A stretch of DNA of 64,000 nt from Gammaproteobacteria bacterium. Lineage in GTDB: Bacteria; Pseudomonadota; Gammaproteobacteria; Pseudomonadales; Pseudohongiellaceae. Each line of letters starts with the position of its first letter. Within the stretch, counting starts at the first letter, position 1. A program made the translations under genes and the position numbers. This document shows positions 1 through 8,573 of the stretch, piece by piece. The notes under the pieces are model-generated. The model had not been told where the DNA came from. It searched no databases and saw only the letters and a list, made by a program, of their open reading frames with translations. The stretch spans positions 124,001-188,000 of the forward strand of contig JAQWZF010000036.1 of NCBI GenBank assembly GCA_029253585.1. The letters run 5' to 3'.

Positions 1-551
1 AAATTAGAATAAGCCATCAACAGAACATCGTCATGGCCGATGTGCAACAAGACCAACTCTACGAGCTATGGAAGCAATTAAAGACTGGCGCTATGGCTAG
101 TCACAACTTGGGACTACTCACTGACGTCATCTGTTGCCCCGGCGGAGATTTTTGCGCACTCGCCAACGCCAAGTCCATACCTATCGCCGAGGCAATTCAG
201 CGTAAGTTTGATGATCATGAAGAGCTATGTAACATTGGCGAGATGAATCTCAACATCTCTGGCTGCATGAATGCCTGCGGACACCACCACGTTGGAAATA
301 TTGGCATTCTGGGCGTGGACAAGAAAGGTGAAGAATACTATCAGATCTCCCTTGGCGGCTCATCGAAGAGGGAGGCGAGCCTTGGAAGAATTATAGGTCC
401 CTCCTTTGCTCAGGAAGAAATTCCAGACGTTGTAGAAAACATCGTCAGTGTCTACAAAGAAAGACGCCATGAAGGCGAAAAATTTATAGACACATACAAT
501 CGAATTGGCCTGGCCCCATTCAAGGAAAAAGTCTATGCAAAAGCTGATTAG
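1..551 (+). CDS. Sulfite/nitrite reductase hemoprotein (CysI-type), 3' part only
   Basis: C-terminal part of an assimilatory siroheme/[4Fe-4S] sulfite or nitrite reductase. The frame is open from base 3 to the window edge, so the ATG at 33 is an internal Met and the gene starts outside the window. Visible ligands of the coupled cluster-siroheme centre are a C-x5-C pair in CCPGGDFC (codons near 135 and 153) and a C-x3-C pair in SGCMNACGHH (codons near 264 and 276). The short GEEYYQISLGG stretch is also typical of the family. The next gene, DUF934, overlaps it by 17 bp, a pairing common in gammaproteobacterial sulfur assimilation. The fragment cannot separate sulfite from nitrite as substrate; sulfite is favoured by the DUF934 partner. 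Confidence 0.9.
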   Translation, partial: IRISHQQNIVMADVQQDQLYELWKQLKTGAMASHNLGLLTDVICCPGGDFCALANAKSIPIAEAIQRKFDDHEELCNIGEMNLNISGCMNACGHHHVGNIGILGVDKKGEEYYQISLGGSSKREASLGRIIGPSFAQEEIPDVVENIVSVYKERRHEGEKFIDTYNRIGLAPFKEKVYAKAD

Positions 552-1035
552 TAAAGATGCCGTCATGGACAATCGATGGGCGCTGCTCAAAGTAGCGACC
601 GGCCCAGAGATACTACAAGCGGTACCTGGCAGGAATTTTATCGTGCCATTCAAATTCTGGAAGCTTTACCGAGAAGAGCTCAACGACTACGGCGGCAATA
701 TAGCCATCTGGCTGGACTCAGACGAAGATATTTCCCAAATCGGAAATGAGCTGCATAGCCTTCCCCTGATAGCGCTTAATTTTCCGGTATTTTCCGACGG
801 CCGCTCCTACACTAACGCTAGAGAACTAAGACAGCGCTATGGATACAAGGGTGAGGTACGCGCCATAGGCGATGTCCTGCGTGACCAGCTGTACTATATG
901 GCACAGTGCGGCTTCGATAGCTTCGAGCTGCGCAACGATCAGGACGCAGACCTGTGTCTGAATGCGTTCGAGGACTTCAGCACAAACTACCAGGCGACAA
1001 TCGCAGAACCCACTCCCTTGTTCAGGCGGCGCTAA
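535..1035 (+). CDS. DUF934 family protein, sulfite-reductase partner
   Basis: A 166-residue soluble protein of the DUF934 family, which is almost always encoded directly after a CysI-type reductase and is presumed to help sulfate assimilation; its biochemical role is not established. The ATG at 535 lies inside the last codons of the reductase gene (17-bp overlap), which suggests translational coupling. An upstream in-frame start at 505 would lengthen the overlap and add a sequence that does not look native. Family-like features are the central ALNFPVFSDGRSY segment and the GYKGEVRAIGDVLRDQL helix. No membrane segment or metal-binding cluster is visible. Confidence 0.85.
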   Translation: MQKLISKDAVMDNRWALLKVATGPEILQAVPGRNFIVPFKFWKLYREELNDYGGNIAIWLDSDEDISQIGNELHSLPLIALNFPVFSDGRSYTNARELRQRYGYKGEVRAIGDVLRDQLYYMAQCGFDSFELRNDQDADLCLNAFEDFSTNYQATIAEPTPLFRRR

Positions 1036-1074
1036 CTGGCTATAGTCGAGTACTACTAGCAAACGCCCAACGCA

Positions 1075-2234
1075 ATGGAATCAGATTCTCTACTCTTCTC
1101 CTTCTTCCTCATCTTCAGCGGTGCGGCGGTACTCTCGACAATAGCCTTATTTTTCCGGCAACCCCTGCTCGTAGCCTACATATGCGTAGGCGCCCTGCTC
1201 GGGCCTTATGGGTTAGCCTATATCTCAGACGCCAGCCTTCTCACCGATATTGCCGAGTTTGGCATCATCTTCCTGCTGTTTCTCCTGGGCCTGGATATGC
1301 AGCCCAGCAAACTCATCTCCACGCTACGCAAGACCTTTCTCGTCACTCTCGCAAGCTCATTGGTCTTCGTCATTCTTGGCTATAGCACGGGATTACTGTT
1401 TGGCTTCAGTCAGATCGAAAGCCTGGTAATCGGTTTTAGCCTGATATTTTCAAGCACCATCATCGGCATCAAACTCTTGCCTACTACCGTGCTGCACCAG
1501 AAGCATATGGAGAGTTGATGGTTGGCATATTACTAATGCAGGACTTCATAGCGATATTCCTTATCACCTTCCTGGATGCAGGAAACCTGCAACAATCGGC
1601 TGCACTTAGGGTCTTGATCGCCTTTCCGCTGCCCTTGGTATTCGCCTACTTTACCACCCAATATGTACTCATCAAGCTGATTGCGCGCTTCGATCACTTC
1701 AAGGAATATATTTTTCTGCTAGCAATAGGCTGGTGCCTGGGGCTATCGGAACTGGGAGCGGCGCTGGGACTCTCTGCAGAGATTGGCGCTTTCGTCGCAG
1801 GGGTAGCCCTGGCGACTAGTCCTATCTTGCTGTATATCGCCGATAGACTAAAACCACTAAGAGATTTCTTTCTGATTTTGTTTTTCTTCACCCTCGGCGC
1901 GCAGTTTAACCTGTCCCTGTTGCCAGACATTATCCTAGCCTGCGTCGTACTGGCCACGGCAGTGCTGTTGATCAAGCCGGTGGTATTCAGATATCTACTG
2001 AAGAGATTTAGTGAGAAGGACAGGCTTGCCTGGGATGCAGGTCTGCGCCTAGGGCAAATCAGTGAGTTTTCCTTGTTGATTGCCTTCGTCGCGACACAGT
2101 CTGGTGTAATAGGTGAAACTGCCTCACTGACGATACAGGGTGCCGCAATAATTACCTTCTTGGTTTCTTCCTATATCGTAGTGCTGCTGTGCCCTACCCC
2201 GATCGCCATCAATCCAAAATTGCGACGGGATTAG
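1075..2234 (+). pseudogene. Kef-type cation:proton antiporter (CPA2), split by a one-base deletion
   Basis: An about 386-residue membrane antiporter of the CPA2/KefB type, with about 12 hydrophobic segments and no C-terminal TrkA-N domain. The first frame runs 1075-1518 and stops just after LPTTVLHQKH. The second frame carries on from 1509 with GELMVGILLMQDFIAI. Read together they give the family segment H-x-GE-L-x-VG-x-L-x-x-QD. One base is missing at about 1507-1508, where cat-at is followed by gga-gag. Both halves otherwise look intact, so this is either a very recent inactivation or a sequencing or assembly error. The ion exchanged (K+ or Na+ for H+) cannot be told from sequence. It ends 14 bp before the convergent acuI gene. 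Confidence 0.85.
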
Positions 2235-2248
2235 ACACGCTCTATTTA

Positions 2249-3241
2249 CTATGCATTCAGGTCCAAAACAAAGCGCCCATTAGCGCCCCCACCCAAGACC
2301 TGCTTCAGACTCGCCTCTAATTCAGTGAAGCCGATATCTACGCAGACGTCTTCAAGCGTATCAAGCTTCCACTCAGCGCCAAGCTTATTCCACAAATTTC
2401 TCTTGATCTCGATTGGCAATTGAACGGAATCCACACCCAGCAGATTGACGCCACGGAGAATGAAAGGAAGTACCGTCGCGGAGAAGCTGGTCGACTGCAC
2501 TAAACCACAGGCAGCGACACTACCACCGTAGCGAAGTGACTTGATAACATTACTCAAGGTATCCCCGCCAACCACATCAACCGCCGCAGCCCACTCCTCT
2601 TTGAGCATAGGTCTGGAGTTTTCCTCACCTATCGTATTTCGGTCAACAATTTCGTCTGCACCTAACTTAGTCAGCGCCTCGTGGGCCTCTTGCTTTCCAG
2701 TGCTTGCCGACACGGTAAAGCCAAGCTTGGCAAGCAATGCAACGGCGATCATACCCACCCCACCACTAGCCCCTGTCACTAGCACTTTACCCTGCTGCGA
2801 TTGCAGCCCATTAAGAAGTAATTTCTCCACGCACAAGGCAGCGGTAAAACCTGCCGTACCCAGAATCATGCTTTGTTTCTGGCTCAAACCAGCGGGAAGC
2901 TTAACGACCCACTGCGCCGGCACGCGAATTAGCTGGCCGAAACCGCCGCTGGTATTCATGCCGAGGTCATAGCCTATAACCAACACCTCATCGCCTGTGC
3001 TCAGACTTGCGTCATCACTGGATATAACGGTTCCCGCCGCATCGATGCCTGGCGTGTGTGGGTACTGACGCGTCACCCCCTTATTGCCGCTATAGGACAG
3101 AGCGTCTTTATAGTTTAACGATGAATAGTTAACTTGAATGAGCGTATCGCCGGCTGGCAAATCGTCTACATGACGATCAACCACCTGCGCGGCAAATTTT
3201 CCGTCATCTTCTGTTACTACCAATGCTTTAAATTGTTGCAA
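2249..3241 (-). CDS. acuI: AcuI/YhdH-type acrylyl-CoA reductase (NADPH), zinc-free MDR
   Basis: A 330-residue medium-chain dehydrogenase/reductase of the YhdH/AcuI clade. Members reduce acryloyl-CoA to propionyl-CoA with NADPH, which detoxifies acrylate in DMSP or 3-hydroxypropionate metabolism. Family features are the NYKDALSYSG segment near residue 43, PGIDAAG near 64, and the nucleotide-binding TGASGGVG at about 156-163. The structural-zinc cysteine cluster of classical alcohol dehydrogenases is absent. The start is TTG at 3241, preceded on the minus strand by a purine-rich AAGGCGG; no ATG gives the conserved N-terminus. No DMSP lyase or demethylase is nearby, so the link to DMSP is family knowledge only. 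Confidence 0.88.
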   Translation of the reverse strand: MQQFKALVVTEDDGKFAAQVVDRHVDDLPAGDTLIQVNYSSLNYKDALSYSGNKGVTRQYPHTPGIDAAGTVISSDDASLSTGDEVLVIGYDLGMNTSGGFGQLIRVPAQWVVKLPAGLSQKQSMILGTAGFTAALCVEKLLLNGLQSQQGKVLVTGASGGVGMIAVALLAKLGFTVSASTGKQEAHEALTKLGADEIVDRNTIGEENSRPMLKEEWAAAVDVVGGDTLSNVIKSLRYGGSVAACGLVQSTSFSATVLPFILRGVNLLGVDSVQLPIEIKRNLWNKLGAEWKLDTLEDVCVDIGFTELEASLKQVLGGGANGRFVLDLNA

Positions 3242-3308
3242 TTTTCTATCCGCCTTCTTTTATTTACTATCGAGCCGAGCTTCTGCGCCGCTCTATGATG
3301 AACAGGTT

Positions 3309-4403
3309 TTATTGAAAGTGATTATTCGTAGATTTTCCGATCCAGTTTGCAAATAACTTCTCTACGGTGCCCTGAAAGGCGCCACCAATTTTGTCTTGCA
3401 GGGATTTTGGCAGCTCGTATTCGACCTCATAGACATCCGCCGTCTCACAGGCAGAAACGATGCACTCATCACTGGTCTTTATTTCATCGACCATATAGCG
3501 CTCTTTAGCCTGCGTACCAACCCAAGTTTCACCCGTAGCGATCTTGTCGATATCAACGCTGGGTCTATGATCTTTTATCCACGCCTTAAAAATGTCGTGC
3601 ATAGTCTCTACTTCTTCCTGCACCTTATCTCTTCCCTTCTGCGTGATCTCTCCAAATTGGGTAAGAGTCCGCTTGAATTCACCGGCGCTAATAATTTCGT
3701 AGTCGATATCGTTCTTCTTTAGAACCCGATGAAAATTCGGCAACTGCACCAATACACCGATAGAGCCGATGATAGCGAAAGGTGCCGATACGAGCCGATC
3801 AGCCAGGCAGGCCATCATATAGCCGCCACTTGCGGCGACCTTATCTACGCAGATAGTGAGTGGTATCTGCCTACTCTTAATTCGCAACAGTTGTGAAGAT
3901 GCCAGACCATAAGCATGCACCATTCCGCCGGGACTCTCCAGACGCAAGACAACCTCGTCACTGGGCTCCGCCAGAGTCAAGACTGCAGTAATCTCTTCAC
4001 GCAGCGATGTCACTTCGTCTGCGGCTATGTTGCCCGTAAAAGTGAGCACATAGACACGCTTCTTCCTCTGTGTTGATTCGCCAGACTCAGGGTCGGTTAC
4101 GGCATCTGCGTGCTTCGCCGCTTCTTTGTCTGACTTGGCCTGTTCTTTCGCCTCTAGCTTCGCCTGCTTCTTCTCATTCTTATGCACCTGCTTTAGTTGT
4201 TCCTTTGCGAGCACCGAATGACGCAGCGTGTCTTTCAAATCATCGTAATGTTCATTCAGATGTGTGACCTTAATCTGCCCTTTTCTGCCAGACTTGCGCT
4301 GACGGTTTCCACTAGCCGCCACCGCGCCAAGCACGATAACGATAGCCACTACTAGAGTAGCGGCCTTTGCCAAAAACATGCCGTACTGGATCAAATATTC
4401 CAA
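3309..4403 (-). CDS. sohB: SohB inner-membrane serine protease (S49)
   Basis: A 364-residue S49 peptidase related to SppA. An N-terminal membrane anchor (about residues 9-30) is followed by a charged Lys/Glu-rich stretch (about 60-115) and the protease domain. The nucleophile is Ser192 in VAASGGYM and the general base is Lys244 in GEFKRTL, a Ser/Lys dyad. The start is TTG at 4403. It has an AGGAG box 8 bases upstream and gives MEYLIQYGMFLAK, which matches the N-terminus of known SohB proteins. A later ATG would remove part of the anchor. SohB acts at the periplasmic face of the inner membrane; its substrates are poorly known. Confidence 0.92.
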   Translation of the reverse strand: MEYLIQYGMFLAKAATLVVAIVIVLGAVAASGNRQRKSGRKGQIKVTHLNEHYDDLKDTLRHSVLAKEQLKQVHKNEKKQAKLEAKEQAKSDKEAAKHADAVTDPESGESTQRKKRVYVLTFTGNIAADEVTSLREEITAVLTLAEPSDEVVLRLESPGGMVHAYGLASSQLLRIKSRQIPLTICVDKVAASGGYMMACLADRLVSAPFAIIGSIGVLVQLPNFHRVLKKNDIDYEIISAGEFKRTLTQFGEITQKGRDKVQEEVETMHDIFKAWIKDHRPSVDIDKIATGETWVGTQAKERYMVDEIKTSDECIVSACETADVYEVEYELPKSLQDKIGGAFQGTVEKLFANWIGKSTNNHFQ

Positions 4404-4467
4404 GCGTATTTCTCCTGTTGCGCCCGCTGCCTGTACATTTTGGCCTATTGGCCGAGTAATTCAAAGC

Positions 4468-5292
4468 TTAGTCGGTCTGCGTTTTCTTAACTTCATCGAT
4501 GAACGTGCGGATCAATTTTCCTGCAACGCTAATTTTCTCCGAGGGCACATTTGGCAAGGAATCGATGTCATACCACTTTGCGTCGGCAATCTCTGTCGGT
4601 TCCGGGATTATCTCGCCGCTTTCATATTCTGCCAGAAACCCCAGCATCAATTGCGAAGGAAAGGGCCAGGACTGACTGGAAATATAGCGAATATTCTTAA
4701 CCTTCACGTTCACCTCTTCCATCACCTCGCGCTGCACCGTCTGTTCCGGCGTCTCGCCAATCTCGATGAATCCGGCGAGACAGCTATAGAAATTGGCGTT
4801 GAAACGCGCACTCTTTGCCAGCAGCATTTGGTCGTCTTTAGTGACTAGCATAATTACACAGGGACTAATTCGAGGAAAAAAATGCAGCGAGCAGGCTTCA
4901 CAGACCAGGGTTCTCTCGTTCTCATGATGAGTAGTCGCAGTCCCGCAGGTACCGCAGAATCTATGGCTCTTATACCATTCGATCAATTGGCTGGCTCTAC
5001 CTGCAAGGAGAAATTTTTCTTGATCGGTGAAGAACAGAATGCTTCTGAGAGAGTTGAGCTCGGCTTGTAAGTGCTCAGAAATATCCTCTTCCAGACTGAC
5101 GGCGATGACAGACGATCCGTCAGTTCGCTCCAGCAGAATCAGATCTGCCGAGTCATTTAAGTACTTACTGATCTGATCAAGATTCCACAGGATGTGCTGA
5201 TCTCTTACCAATATCCGGGATGAATAGAACAGTATGAAGCTATCCGATGCGCATAACTGTTCGATGCTAAGAAAGTGTGCTTGTTCAGACAT
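4468..5292 (-). CDS. nudC: NudC-type NAD(H) diphosphatase / NAD-cap decapping Nudix hydrolase
   Basis: A 274-residue Nudix enzyme that splits NAD(H) into NMN(H) and AMP and, in the family, removes NAD caps from RNA. The zinc ribbon uses Cys113, Cys116, Cys131 and Cys134. The Nudix box spans residues 174-196 (G-x5-E-x7-REVMEEVNV) with all catalytic Glu residues present, but the usual Gly near its end is Asn195. The NudC signature SQPWPFPxS appears at 206-214 as SQSWPFPSQ, with two substitutions. Overall domain order and length fit NudC. It lies upstream of sohB on the same strand with a gap of about 65 bp. Confidence 0.88.
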   Translation of the reverse strand: MSEQAHFLSIEQLCASDSFILFYSSRILVRDQHILWNLDQISKYLNDSADLILLERTDGSSVIAVSLEEDISEHLQAELNSLRSILFFTDQEKFLLAGRASQLIEWYKSHRFCGTCGTATTHHENERTLVCEACSLHFFPRISPCVIMLVTKDDQMLLAKSARFNANFYSCLAGFIEIGETPEQTVQREVMEEVNVKVKNIRYISSQSWPFPSQLMLGFLAEYESGEIIPEPTEIADAKWYDIDSLPNVPSEKISVAGKLIRTFIDEVKKTQTD

Positions 5293-5519
5293 GGATACCC
5301 GATTACCTAATGAATGAAGCCGCCTTTTCTAACCTACCCGCTTCAGAACCACAGGATATTGTATTCATTAGAATTTTTTAGGCGGGCGCTACAATGGCGC
5401 AAGATACTATAGCTTCTATGCGCTGTATTCAAGATAGAGGGTCTACATAGTTCTCGCCCAGAGCAGGGATGGCTACCGCTGCGGTACTCAGAGGCTTGCC
5501 ATTAGAATTAGCAAGAAGA

Positions 5520-6248
5520 CTACTGAGACTGAGCCTCGGCCTCCAATTGCAACCAGAGGCAGCCCTCGTCGCTACTCTCAGCAAGATCTTGCAATCTTTG
5601 CTCATGCGCCGCCAGCTCGTCTTCCCCCGCCTTTATTACCGCGATCCCCTCTCGCTGAACATCACGCTGATTATTGCGACGCCTGCGATTAGAGCCTTCC
5701 GATTCGTCCTCGCTTAGCAACAAACTGGACTGACCACTGGTCATCACCAAATAGACGTCGGCTAAAATCTCCGCATCGAGCAAAGCGCCGTGAAGCTGTC
5801 TCTGGGTATTATCGACACCGTAGCGCTTGCACAGAGCGTCAAGACTATTGCGCTGACCTGGATGTTTCTCCCTTGCTAGCAACAGACTATCTAACACGCC
5901 GCAAAAACTTGAAATAGCCGTCACATCGGTTTTGGTAGCTCTAAGCTCATGATCCAGGAACCCGATGTCGAACGGTGCGTTGTGAATAACGAGTTCCGAG
6001 CCGTCGATAAACTCCAAAAATTCTTTCTCTATCTGATGGAAGCGCGGTTTGTCACGGAGAAAATGCGAGGTTAACCCGTGTACTTCGATGGCAGCGGCAT
6101 CAATCTCCCGACCCGGATTTAGGTAACAGTGATAATGCCTGCCGGTTAATTTACGGTTGTCGATCTCCACACACCCGATCTCGATGACTCTGTGCCCCTG
6201 GGAAGGGTCCAAGCCCGTTGTTTCTGTATCGAGTACTACCTGCCGCAT
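5520..6248 (-). CDS. dnaQ: DNA polymerase III epsilon subunit (proofreading 3'-5' exonuclease)
   Basis: A 242-residue DEDDh exonuclease, the proofreading subunit of the replicative polymerase. Catalytic residues are Asp7 and Glu9 (DTETTG, Exo I), Asp94 in HNAPFD (Exo II), and His153/Asp158 in HGALLD (Exo III). The C-terminal tail after about residue 175 is rich in Arg, Asn and Glu and includes an RRRRNNQR run; this is the flexible region that in the family binds the alpha subunit. It follows rnhA by 33 bp on the same strand, and dnaQ-rnhA adjacency is widespread in gammaproteobacteria. Confidence 0.95.
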   Translation of the reverse strand: MRQVVLDTETTGLDPSQGHRVIEIGCVEIDNRKLTGRHYHCYLNPGREIDAAAIEVHGLTSHFLRDKPRFHQIEKEFLEFIDGSELVIHNAPFDIGFLDHELRATKTDVTAISSFCGVLDSLLLAREKHPGQRNSLDALCKRYGVDNTQRQLHGALLDAEILADVYLVMTSGQSSLLLSEDESEGSNRRRRNNQRDVQREGIAVIKAGEDELAAHEQRLQDLAESSDEGCLWLQLEAEAQSQ

Positions 6249-6281
6249 AACTATCCCTTTTTGTCTTTGATGTAGTGCCTA

Positions 6282-6719
6282 TTAATCCAGCTCATCGATC
6301 CCTAGATTTGCCAACTGATCCGCTATCTCGTTTTCAACATGGCCGCTGTGCCCTTTGACCCAGCTCCATTCTAATTCATGTTTGACGACCAATTCGTCCA
6401 GCTCTTTCCATAGCTCCACATTCAAAACCGGCTTCTTGCTGGCTGTGCGCCAATTCCGCATCTTCCAATTTGCCATCCATTCGGTGACACCCTTGAGTAC
6501 GTATTTCGAGTCGGTAGTGATATGAACCTTGCAAGGCTTTGTAAGAGCCTCTAGCCCCTTAATAACAGCGGTAAGCTCCATTCTATTATTGGTGCTCATC
6601 GCCTCACCGCCGTGCAGGGTCTTTTCAACGCCGGCATAACGCAGAAGCACACCCCAGCCTCCAGGACCAGGATTACCCCTGCAGGCCCCATCTGTATACA
6701 TCTCTACTGATTGCAACAT
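6282..6719 (-). CDS. rnhA: Ribonuclease HI
   Basis: A 145-residue type I RNase H that degrades RNA in RNA:DNA hybrids, such as R-loops and Okazaki primers. The metal-binding catalytic set is complete: Asp10 in [11 protein letters not shown], Glu48 in NNRMEL, Asp70 in TTDSKYV and Asp134 in NEIADQLA, with the assisting His124 in KGHSGH. The basic Trp-rich handle (residues 80-95) is present. It sits between the methyltransferase gene and dnaQ, all on the minus strand. Confidence 0.96.
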   Translation of the reverse strand: MLQSVEMYTDGACRGNPGPGGWGVLLRYAGVEKTLHGGEAMSTNNRMELTAVIKGLEALTKPCKVHITTDSKYVLKGVTEWMANWKMRNWRTASKKPVLNVELWKELDELVVKHELEWSWVKGHSGHVENEIADQLANLGIDELD

Positions 6720-6780
6720 AGAACTAGTGGCGACTCTTAAGATTCATGTACTTGCCAAGTCTGTGGTCACTGAGACCTGG

Positions 6781-7602
6781 TCAATGGAGCTTGATTTTAG
6801 CACGAACATTTTCTGTTGCGGGCATCACAGAGGAGCGCGCACGCAGCGGACGCCATCTAGGCACAATGGGAGTGAGCGGTGCAACTTGCTTGATACAGTG
6901 AATATAATACGCTCCGCCGAAAGGGCTGCGGATATTGCTGCCAAATTTCTCTAGTTTTGTAGCATGGCGCAATAAATTGGACATCTTTAGCGGCATAAAA
7001 TGCAGGCCATAGAGAACAGAATCGATGTGCAGGTCTAGCAACTTCAGCCAGTCCGTAACCCGCCCTTTAGAGATAAACCGTCCCCGCCAGGGTATATTCT
7101 TCTTGCGCTTAAAGACCTTCCAGACCCCCCAGAAGCTGAAGGGATTAAACCCGATGATGAGCATATGCCCTCCCGGGCGAAGCACACGGGTAGCCTCTCG
7201 CAACGCTCTATGGCTATTAATTGCGAAGTCCAGGGCATGGTGAATGACTACAACATCGACGCTGTCGGTGCCCAGAGGCAATTCTTCATTACTTGCCACT
7301 GGCCTCGATGAGCCCTGCCTGTAATTAGGAGAAAAGATTATTTTATGTCCAACAGGGCTCTGCTCGATTAGCGAATGCTCCTCGCTGAAACCAAGCTGGA
7401 GTATATGGTAGCCGAAGAGCTTCTCCAGCATAGGCTCAACAGCCTCTTTCTCGGCATTCAGGACAGCCTCCCCCTGAGCTGTCTGAAACCAGTGAGCTAC
7501 TTGGCTGGCTAGTAGGTCTGCATCCGCCATACCCCGCAACAATCGGCGGCGGGTTTCATGCTTCGAGAGTAGGTTCATACTGGTCGGTAAACCTGATTCC
7601 AT
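6781..7602 (-). CDS. Class I SAM-dependent methyltransferase
   Basis: About 273 residues. A partial Rossmann methyltransferase fold is visible: ILQLGFS stands in place of the usual GxGxG loop (motif I), followed by SVDVVVIHHALDF and EATRVLRPGGHMLIIGFNP, typical of methyltransferase type 11 proteins. This family is regularly encoded between gloB and rnhA in gammaproteobacteria; its substrate is unknown to me. The start at ATG 7602 is preferred over a TTG at 7614, and a third option is the ATG at 7578. The degenerate motif I is normal for this subgroup as I remember it, not a sign of decay. Confidence 0.82.
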   Translation of the reverse strand: MESGLPTSMNLLSKHETRRRLLRGMADADLLASQVAHWFQTAQGEAVLNAEKEAVEPMLEKLFGYHILQLGFSEEHSLIEQSPVGHKIIFSPNYRQGSSRPVASNEELPLGTDSVDVVVIHHALDFAINSHRALREATRVLRPGGHMLIIGFNPFSFWGVWKVFKRKKNIPWRGRFISKGRVTDWLKLLDLHIDSVLYGLHFMPLKMSNLLRHATKLEKFGSNIRSPFGGAYYIHCIKQVAPLTPIVPRWRPLRARSSVMPATENVRAKIKLH

Positions 7603-7751
7603 GGAATTCGACAACGGGAAGCCAGTGTAAACTCAATCCGCCGAGAAATTAAGCGATATTCCTATGCATACGGAGCTTTCACCGGCATTTTTTGGGCTTG
7701 TAATAGCTGGGTTTCCTTATATCATGTGCTTTTTCACAAGACCGTACTCAT

Positions 7752-8525
7752 ATGATCAGCACAATCCACCCAATCCCCGCTTTCTCAGACAACTATATTT
7801 GGGTAATACGAGAAGCTGGCAGCAACAGAATCTGCGTGGTCGACCCAGGGGATGCACATCCTGTCATCGACTATCTCAACAGCAATGACTATCAGCTCTG
7901 CGACATTCTCATTACCCATCACCACCCCGATCACACCGGCGGAATTCAGGCTTTAGTAAACTCCTACGGCTGTAGAGTAATCGGCCCAGGATCAAGCGGC
8001 ATCAAGGGACTAAGCGAAGTAGTGAAAGAAGGCGATAGGATCGAAGTTTTCGGACAAACTCTATCCGTTATAGAAGTGCCAGGTCACACTCTAGATCATA
8101 TTGCCTACTACAGCGAAGAGAAGGAGTTACTTTTTTGCGGAGACACCCTCTTCGCCGCAGGATGTGGACGACTGTTCGAAGGCACGCCTACAATGATGAA
8201 TGCCTCACTCAGCAAATTAAGCAGTTTGCCGCAACAGACTCAGGTGTATTGCACGCACGAATACACACTCGCTAATCTCAAATTTGCCGCAGCCGCCGAT
8301 TCTGAAAACGCTCTACTAAAGAAGCGCATAGAGGAGGAAACAGCCAAAAGAGAAGATAACAAACCGACACTTCCATCCAGTATCGAGTTAGAACTACAGA
8401 CGAATCCCTTCCTGCGCTGCAATGAAGACGGCTTAAAGAAGTCTGCCGCGACAAGACTAGGCAGAGAACCGGCTGACGATGTCGAGGTGTTTTCTGCCCT
8501 TCGCGCATGGAAAGATTCATTCTAA
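7752..8525 (+). CDS. gloB: Hydroxyacylglutathione hydrolase (glyoxalase II)
   Basis: A 257-residue metallo-beta-lactamase-fold thioesterase. It hydrolyses S-D-lactoylglutathione to D-lactate and glutathione, the second step of methylglyoxal detoxification. The binuclear metal site is complete: His56, His58, Asp60 and His61 in THHHPDH, His112 in PGHTLDH, Asp131 in CGDTLF and His169 in CTHEYT. The C-terminal substrate-binding helices include NPFLRC. The gene is divergent from the methyltransferase gene and followed at 48 bp by mltD. Confidence 0.95.
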   Translation: MISTIHPIPAFSDNYIWVIREAGSNRICVVDPGDAHPVIDYLNSNDYQLCDILITHHHPDHTGGIQALVNSYGCRVIGPGSSGIKGLSEVVKEGDRIEVFGQTLSVIEVPGHTLDHIAYYSEEKELLFCGDTLFAAGCGRLFEGTPTMMNASLSKLSSLPQQTQVYCTHEYTLANLKFAAAADSENALLKKRIEEETAKREDNKPTLPSSIELELQTNPFLRCNEDGLKKSAATRLGREPADDVEVFSALRAWKDSF

Positions 8526-8573
8526 GTCTATTACTTTAAGAACATAGTAAACTCACCTCCCAGGTCCTTCGCA

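Noticed and set aside
954..1385. 143-codon ORF overlapping DUF934 and the antiporter
   Set aside because: Overlaps two recognised genes in another frame, and its translation (Arg/His-rich) has no domain.
1515..2234. Second half of the antiporter as a separate gene
   Set aside because: Its N-terminus starts in the middle of a conserved membrane helix block and continues the first half exactly after one missing base.
2541..2972. 143-codon plus-strand ORF across acuI
   Set aside because: Antisense shadow of a well-supported gene; Ser/Pro/Thr-rich translation without motifs.
5293..5519. tRNA next to dnaQ
   Set aside because: A tRNA is often found near dnaQ in this group, but no cloverleaf or T-loop consensus is visible in the gap.
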